64,000 bases of DNA. Source: an uncultured Kiritimatiellota bacterium. GTDB lineage: Bacteria; Verrucomicrobiota; Kiritimatiellia; RFP12; UBA1067. Made by a program: the position numbers and the translations under genes. Below the pieces are notes generated by a model. It was not told the origin of the DNA. It did not search any database and was given only the letters and a program-made list of their open reading frames with translations. Below, piece after piece: positions 58,994 to 64,000 of this stretch. The first letter of the stretch is position 1; the number at the start of each line of letters is the position of its first letter. Where the stretch lies: positions 1-64,000 of the forward strand of contig CAKURH010000003.1 of the NCBI GenBank assembly GCA_934675625.1, given 5' to 3'.

Positions 58994-60856
58994 TCACTTC
59001 CCGTAGAAGACGTAGCCGAGCGGCTTCACCTCGCGGCCGCGATAGGTGAACGGCGTGTCGTCGGAGTAGTTGACGACGATCTCCTCGCCGTTCTCCCAGC
59101 GCGTGCGGAAGACGTTCTCGGCGAGCCGGTCGTGGCGGTCGATGAACTCGTAGACGAGGTGCTTCATCGGCTGCCAGGCGTCGTACATCTCCTTCATCGG
59201 CGCGAGCGTCGCGTACTGCTGGAAGTAGAACGTCGGGCGTCCGCCGTATTCCCAGACCTTCAGCGTGCGGTGCGCCGCGTCCCACAGGTAGTCGCTCATG
59301 CCCGACATCTTGTGGATGTCCGTGCGCTTCGCGGGCGGAACGACCTTCTTCAGCGGGTCGCCGCCGCGTCCGTAGGAGGCGTCGACCGTCGCCCAGTAGG
59401 GCTGGCTCAGGATGATGCCGTTGTAGGCGATCTGCCAGAGCGGCACCTCGCCGTCGACGAGTTCCGTCGCCGGCTGCTGCTTCGAGGCGAACGTGCCCAC
59501 GTAGAGCGCGTTGTCGAGCCCCGGCGCAAGGTGATCCATGCCGGCCTCGGACGAGTAGCCGCCGAAGACGGCGCGCGCCTTCTCGCACGTCTTGAGCTGC
59601 CACTCCGCCATCTCCTTGCGGTTCGCGGGGTGGTTCGGCGCGTGGCACGGCGTCGGGTAGCGCGCGCTCGTCACGTCCACGTGGTGGATGCCGTCGAGGC
59701 CCATCTCCTTCAGGTGCGCCAGATCCTCGTCGAGCCAGCGGTTGTTGACGACCTGGAAGCACGTGTGGTAGGCGAGACCGCCCTGCAGATAGCCGTAGAC
59801 GCGCAAGTGGCCCTTCGGGTTGACGCACACGTCGTCCTCGTTCCAGCGGGGCCGTCCGCACGCGCGGTAGATGTTGTGGTTGTTCACGTGCACGCTCATG
59901 CGGTAGCCGAGCGACTTGCCGTAGGCGATCGCGTCCCTCATGCCCGCCTCGCCGCCCAGTTCCTCCGGCACCGGCCAGAGCTTCGGGAACGGGCCGTCGA
60001 AGCCGAGGTAGTTCCAGCCGACGATGCACATGTCGACGTCGTCCATCCCCAGGTCCTTCACCTGCTTCATGAGCTTCTTGTAGTCCGCGAACGTGCGCTT
60101 CCAGAGGATCGGCGGCATCGCGTGCGTCGGGTTGTCGCGGCTGTGCCCGTCGCAGTGCGCGAGCTTGCAGCGCATAAAGACGGACTTCGCCGACCATTCG
60201 AGCGCGGGGTTCCCCTTCACGCGTTCGCGGAGCGGCTTCACCCAGCCGCGCGCGAGATTCCAGTTCCGGTAGACCTTGGCCATGCCGGAGTAGTTCGCGT
60301 CGTCGCCCGTCAGCTCGTAGTAGTCGACCACGATGTCCTCGTAGGGGTCGAACTCGATCTGGTCGATCTCGAAGCGCGGATAGTAGTGGTAGACGCCCTT
60401 CTCGACGGACAGGTTCAGGATGAACTCCAGCCGCAGGCCCTTGACGATGCCGACCCAGCAACGGTCAGCCGTCTTGAGCCCGAAGATCGGCATCTGGAGG
60501 TGGCCGCGCGTCGACTGGAACTGGCCGTGCTCGCGGTCAAGCCGCCCGTAGCGGTTGTCGCCCGCGACCCAGTAGCCGTCCGCGCAGTTCGGCGCGAGCG
60601 CGCCATCCGGCACGACGTCGATCCACCGCGTCCGGCGCGGGATGTCCTTTGTCGCGAGCCGGTAGCGGTAGGCGCCGTCCGGCATGCGCTCGGCCTTCTG
60701 CGAAAGGCGATACTTCTCGCCATTCTGCTTCCAGATGCGGAAGAAGCCCTTCTCCAGTCCGGCGTCGGCCCGCGCCGCCGCCGTCGCGCATGCGAGCGCC
60801 GCGCCCAGCGCCAGCGCCTGCGGCAGAAGCCGGACGCGCCGCCCCGCCGTTTCCAT
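58994..60856 (-). CDS. Secreted DUF5696-like TIM-barrel glycosidase candidate (copy B)
   Basis: A 620-residue exported protein (signal ALALGAALACATAAARA). The first 240 residues are beta-sandwich (WIDVVPDG, NYSGMAKVYRNWNLARGWVKPL); a TIM barrel then follows with MCIVGWNYLGFDGPF, RMSVHVNNHNIYR, HHVDVTSARYPTPCHAPNHP (candidate nucleophile Asp394) and GGYSSEAGMDH (candidate acid/base Glu437). Both residues are conserved at the same spacing in copies A and C and, with the same motifs, in partial copy D. It is closest to copy D. ATG 60856 is used; ATG 60880 would overlap copy C. Further in-frame sequence to the right lies over copy C and is not coding. Confidence 0.78.
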   Translation of the reverse strand: METAGRRVRLLPQALALGAALACATAAARADAGLEKGFFRIWKQNGEKYRLSQKAERMPDGAYRYRLATKDIPRRTRWIDVVPDGALAPNCADGYWVAGDNRYGRLDREHGQFQSTRGHLQMPIFGLKTADRCWVGIVKGLRLEFILNLSVEKGVYHYYPRFEIDQIEFDPYEDIVVDYYELTGDDANYSGMAKVYRNWNLARGWVKPLRERVKGNPALEWSAKSVFMRCKLAHCDGHSRDNPTHAMPPILWKRTFADYKKLMKQVKDLGMDDVDMCIVGWNYLGFDGPFPKLWPVPEELGGEAGMRDAIAYGKSLGYRMSVHVNNHNIYRACGRPRWNEDDVCVNPKGHLRVYGYLQGGLAYHTCFQVVNNRWLDEDLAHLKEMGLDGIHHVDVTSARYPTPCHAPNHPANRKEMAEWQLKTCEKARAVFGGYSSEAGMDHLAPGLDNALYVGTFASKQQPATELVDGEVPLWQIAYNGIILSQPYWATVDASYGRGGDPLKKVVPPAKRTDIHKMSGMSDYLWDAAHRTLKVWEYGGRPTFYFQQYATLAPMKEMYDAWQPMKHLVYEFIDRHDRLAENVFRTRWENGEEIVVNYSDDTPFTYRGREVKPLGYVFYGK

Positions 60857-60860
60857 CTTC

Positions 60861-62699
60861 TCAGTTCTCGAACAGTTCATGGCTGACCTCCTTGATGATG
60901 CGTCCGCGATAGGCGAACGGCTTTTCCGAATAGTTGACGACAAGTTCCTCGCCGTTCTCGTAACGCGTCGCGTAGACCTGCGGCGCGAGCTCGGCATGCT
61001 CGCGGATGAATTCCAGCTGAAGATGCCGCAGGGGCTTCCACGCCCGGTAGACGCGCGCGACGTCCGCGATCTGGCGGCGGTAGTCGGTGTAGTAGAACAT
61101 CGGCCGCCCGCCGAACTCGAACAGCGTGAGGAGCGACTTCTCCGGCGTCTCGAGGAACTCGAAGACCTTGCGGCTCGCCCCCACGGCGTCCGACGTGCCG
61201 TTCGGCTCGCGCGGCACGCCCGCGTCAAGCGTCGCGTAGAACGGCGTGGACATGATGATGCCGTTGTAGACGATGGACCACGTGGGCAGGTAGCCGTCCA
61301 CGAGCGACGTCTTCGGCACGCTCCAGCCGGGATACGGCGCCTGGTAGAGCACGTTGTCGAGCTCCGCCGCGAAGTGGTCGCAGCCGCACTCGGACGAATA
61401 GCCGCCGAACGCCGCGCGCGCCTTCCGCGCAATCCGGCGCAGCCAGCCGCGTTCCCCTTCGGACGAGTTCGGGTGGCGCGGGTCGTGGCACCGCTCCGGC
61501 AGGCGCGCGCTCATCACGTCAACATGGACGAGCCCGTCGAGGCCGAGATCCTTCATGTCCGCAAGATCCCTGTCAAAATACCTGTTGCAGATGACCTCGT
61601 AGCAGCTGTGGTAGACGGGTCCGCCGGGGAGCGTCGTGTAGCGGCGCACCTTCCCGTCCGGCCCTTTCGCGACGTCGGCTTCGCACCACCGCTTCGCGTT
61701 GCGGTAGAAGTTGTGCTGGTTCAGGTGAATCGACATGCGGTAGCCGAGCGACTTGCCGAACGCGATCGTCTCGCGCATCCCCGCGTCGCCGCCGAAGCGT
61801 TCGTCCGCCGGGAAGAGGTCGGGGAACGGGCCGTCGTGTCCACCCGGCTGAAAGCCGACGAGGCACATCTCCGCCTTGTCGATGCCCGCGTCACGGCAGT
61901 CCTGCATGACCTTCCGGAAGTCGGCGAACGTGTAGTCGACGACGACGGGCGGCATGTTCGTCTCCCAGTCCGCCCGCGTCGACGTGCGGCGGTCGCAGCG
62001 ACCGAACTTGCAGCGGAGGAAGATTGATTCGGACGCGTACGCGAGCGCGGGATTTCCTTTTATGCGTTCCCGCAGCGGACGGCATCCGCCCTCGGTGAGC
62101 TGGTGGGCGCGGTAGCGGCGCGCCATGCCCGAATAGTTTGCGTCCGCGCCCGTGAGCGGATAGAAGTCGACCACGATGTCCGCGTAGGGGTCGAACTCGA
62201 TGCGCGGCAGGTCGTAGCGCGCGAAGACGGAGTAGACGCCGTTTGTGACGTGTACGTACTGCCGGTGTTCGAGCGGCATGCCCTTGACAATCGCAACGAA
62301 GCAGACTTCCGGCGTCTTGATGCCGAAGATCGGCATCCGCCACGTCCGCGTGAACGTCTCCTGCGGCTTCTTCTTGCCCGGTTCCGGCACGGCTGCGTCG
62401 CGGTTGAACGCGCCCCAGCGGCAGTCGCCGAGCGTCCAGTAGCCGTCGCATTTCGGCACGACCGCCGCGTCGGAAACGACGTCAAGCCATTTCATGTCGC
62501 GCGTCATGTCGATTGTGCGGAACTGCGCGCGATAGGCGCCGTCCGGCTGACGCGCGGCGGTGGCCCTGCGCGTCTCGACGCGCCCGTCGGCGTAGGTGAT
62601 GCGGTACGTGACCCGCGCGAGCGGACTCTCCGCCCGCGCCGCCATCGCGCACGCACAGAAAACACCCGCGAGAAACAGTCCTTTGATCGTCTTCTTCAT
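60861..62699 (-). CDS. Secreted DUF5696-like TIM-barrel glycosidase candidate (copy C)
   Basis: A 612-residue exported protein (signal IKGLFLAGVFCACAMAARA). Same layout as copy B: beta-sandwich with WLDVVSDAAVVPKCDGYW and NYSGMARRYRAHQL, then a TIM barrel with MCLVGFQPGGHDGPF, RMSIHLNQHNFYR, VHVDVMSARLPERCHDPRHP (Asp394) and GGYSSECGCDH (Glu437). Cysteine pairs in the barrel differ from those of copy B, and the GGHDGPF loop resembles copy A, so substrates may differ. It is coupled to copy D by an ATGA overlap, and copy B follows within five bases. Confidence 0.78.
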   Translation of the reverse strand: MKKTIKGLFLAGVFCACAMAARAESPLARVTYRITYADGRVETRRATAARQPDGAYRAQFRTIDMTRDMKWLDVVSDAAVVPKCDGYWTLGDCRWGAFNRDAAVPEPGKKKPQETFTRTWRMPIFGIKTPEVCFVAIVKGMPLEHRQYVHVTNGVYSVFARYDLPRIEFDPYADIVVDFYPLTGADANYSGMARRYRAHQLTEGGCRPLRERIKGNPALAYASESIFLRCKFGRCDRRTSTRADWETNMPPVVVDYTFADFRKVMQDCRDAGIDKAEMCLVGFQPGGHDGPFPDLFPADERFGGDAGMRETIAFGKSLGYRMSIHLNQHNFYRNAKRWCEADVAKGPDGKVRRYTTLPGGPVYHSCYEVICNRYFDRDLADMKDLGLDGLVHVDVMSARLPERCHDPRHPNSSEGERGWLRRIARKARAAFGGYSSECGCDHFAAELDNVLYQAPYPGWSVPKTSLVDGYLPTWSIVYNGIIMSTPFYATLDAGVPREPNGTSDAVGASRKVFEFLETPEKSLLTLFEFGGRPMFYYTDYRRQIADVARVYRAWKPLRHLQLEFIREHAELAPQVYATRYENGEELVVNYSEKPFAYRGRIIKEVSHELFEN

Positions 62700-64000
62700 T
62701 CTCTCCGTGCCTCCGTGACGCCGTGTGACTTTTCGGCCTGACTGTCTGCATAGAATTCGTAGCCGAGCGGCTTCACCGTGCGCCCCCGGTAGGCAACAGG
62801 CCTGTCCGAGTAGTTCACCGCGATTTCATCGCCGTTCGCCCACGTCGTCACAAAGGCGTCCGCCGCGATTTCGCGATGGTCGTCGATGAGCTCAAGCTGC
62901 AAGTGCTTCAGCGGCTGCCAGAGGTCATACATCCGCTTCATCGGCTCCAGCGTCTCGTATCGGTTGAAGTAGAACGTGGGACGTCCGCCCCATTCCAGCA
63001 CCTTGAGAATCCGCGCCGAGGCGTCGGCGCCGCCCAGCCAGTCGCCCGGCCCCATTTTCGCAAGCGGGAGGCTGCCGTTCCCGTGCGGATAGGTCGGGTC
63101 GCACGTCGAGAACGTCGGCTGGCTCATGATGATGCCGCCATAGGCGATCGGGAAGAGCGGCAGGATGCCGTCCGACATCCAGCGGCCCTCCTTCGGTTCC
63201 TCGTCCCGATACTGGTTGACGGGATACGGGCAGACAAAGAGCACGTTGTCGAGCGCGGGCGCGAAATGGTCGAAGCTCGACTCCGAGCTGTAGCCGCCAA
63301 AGGCCGCCCGCGCCTTGAGCGCCGTCTTCATCTGCCAGTCGGCCATCTGCTGCCGGTTCGCCGGATGGCGCGGGTCATGGCACGGCGTCGGGTAGCGCGC
63401 GCTCGTCACGTCCACGTGGTGCACGCCGTTGAGGCCCATGTCGCGCAACTGGCGGAAGTCGGCGTCGAGCCAGCGGTTGTTGACGACCTGAAAGCACGTG
63501 TGGTAGGCCAGCCCGCCCATGATGACCTGGTATTCGCGGCAGGTGCCGTCGACGTTCTTGCAGACGTCCTGCCGCTTCCAGAACTGGCCGCTCCCGCGAT
63601 AGATGTTGTGGTTGTTCACGTGCACGCTCATGCGGTAGCCAAGCGACTTGCCGAGCGCAATCGCCTCGCGCATCTTCGCCTCGCCGCCAAGCGGCTCGTA
63701 AACCGGCCAGAGCTTCGGGAACGGCCCGTCGAAGCCGAGGTAGTTCCAGCCGACGATGCACATGTCCAGGTCGTCCATGCCCATCGCCTTGGCCTGCCGC
63801 AGGAGATCCATGTACGAATCGAACGTGCGGTTCACGACAATCGGCGGCATCGAGTAGTTCGGCATCTGCCGCGCATGTCCCTGGCAGTTCGCCAGTTTCG
63901 TGCGCACGTACATCGACTTCGCCGACCACGCGAGCGCCGGGTTGCCGACGATGCGCGCCTTCAGCGGCTTGACCCAGCCGCGCGCGAGGTTCCAGTCGCG
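62696..64000 (-). CDS. DUF5696-like TIM-barrel glycosidase candidate (copy D), 5' end outside the window
   Basis: Coding potential runs in frame to the right edge; the last residues there (RDWNLARGWVKPLKAR) align with residues about 215-230 of copy B, so roughly 200 N-terminal residues are missing. The visible 434 residues hold IVGWNYLGFDGPF, RMSVHVNNHNIYR, HHVDVTSARYPTPCHDPRHP and GGYSSESSFDH with both candidate catalytic residues. An internal ATG at 63913 is not the start. It is the closest relative of copy B, and the tandem order D-C-B implies duplication within the operon. The operon start lies beyond this window. Confidence 0.78.
   Translation of the reverse strand, partial: RDWNLARGWVKPLKARIVGNPALAWSAKSMYVRTKLANCQGHARQMPNYSMPPIVVNRTFDSYMDLLRQAKAMGMDDLDMCIVGWNYLGFDGPFPKLWPVYEPLGGEAKMREAIALGKSLGYRMSVHVNNHNIYRGSGQFWKRQDVCKNVDGTCREYQVIMGGLAYHTCFQVVNNRWLDADFRQLRDMGLNGVHHVDVTSARYPTPCHDPRHPANRQQMADWQMKTALKARAAFGGYSSESSFDHFAPALDNVLFVCPYPVNQYRDEEPKEGRWMSDGILPLFPIAYGGIIMSQPTFSTCDPTYPHGNGSLPLAKMGPGDWLGGADASARILKVLEWGGRPTFYFNRYETLEPMKRMYDLWQPLKHLQLELIDDHREIAADAFVTTWANGDEIAVNYSDRPVAYRGRTVKPLGYEFYADSQAEKSHGVTEARRE

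Noticed and set aside
60857..61432. N-terminal extension of DUF5696-like copy B
   Set aside because: It lies over the conserved C-terminus of copy C and encodes serine/arginine-rich nonsense.
1..64000. tRNA genes, prophage or IS elements
   Set aside because: Intergenic spaces are short and I saw no cloverleaf-like sequence with CCA-type ends, no integrase, transposase or phage structural motifs.

Overview
The window is a gene-dense, roughly two-thirds G+C bacterial chromosome segment. All 39 protein genes I can support, plus one pseudogene and one 10-codon leader ORF, lie on the minus strand. The content suggests a carbohydrate-degrading member of the PVC group (Kiritimatiellota/Lentisphaerota-like): many secreted glycosidases, beta-helix and TSP3-repeat proteins, several DUF-type TIM-barrel glycosidase-like families and few housekeeping genes. 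The lineage is an inference from gene content; no rRNA gene lies inside the window. The left edge does carry what looks like the promoter and boxA leader of a minus-strand rRNA operon that would begin just outside it.

Layout, left to right (transcription runs right to left). 1-250: rRNA-type promoter/leader and a strong hairpin. 246-1950: the N-terminal domain of a phosphomannomutase behind an MFS transporter. 2061-17439: a glycan-utilisation operon made of a GntR-LacI regulator with a palindromic operator, two tandem GH39-like enzymes, a beta-helix protein, a two-part giant glycosidase, a GH2 beta-galactosidase-like enzyme and a DUF5696-like enzyme. 17574-19850: GH16, KDPG aldolase, orphan IorB and a small NifU-like protein. 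19939-23682: pyrB, a PHP phosphoesterase, the other part (domains II-IV) of the phosphomannomutase, and dapB. 23755-29568: a less G+C-rich accessory stretch with a frameshifted DUF2235 remnant, two unrecognised genes and a TSP3-repeat protein. 29609-39427: a second glycan operon (L-type-lectin-like protein, Tat-exported metallophosphoesterase, DUF6259-like enzyme, esterase-esterase-GH78 fusion), followed on its upstream side by an AraC/LacI-hybrid regulator. 40779-50193: miaB, an ABC-F ATPase, a GH29 fucosidase, mutS and a fused activator/double-cubane-type reductase. 50331-64000: a third operon whose genes overlap by ATGA junctions: three DUF5696-like paralogues, a sodium:solute symporter, a bicupin, a glycyl radical enzyme with its activase, mannose-6-phosphate isomerase and a GH127 enzyme.

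The most novel-looking system is the last operon. It joins extracellular glycan cleavage and import to a glycyl radical enzyme whose active-site loop reads GCHW instead of the GCxE of the common eliminases, so its chemistry cannot be read from known classes. The second highlight is the phosphomannomutase, which is encoded as two separate, individually complete parts 21 kb apart, both in operon contexts.

Most intergenic spaces contain an extended -10 promoter of the form TGnTATAAT on the minus strand. Several place the predicted transcription start at or within a few bases of the start codon, so leaderless or near-leaderless mRNAs appear common here.
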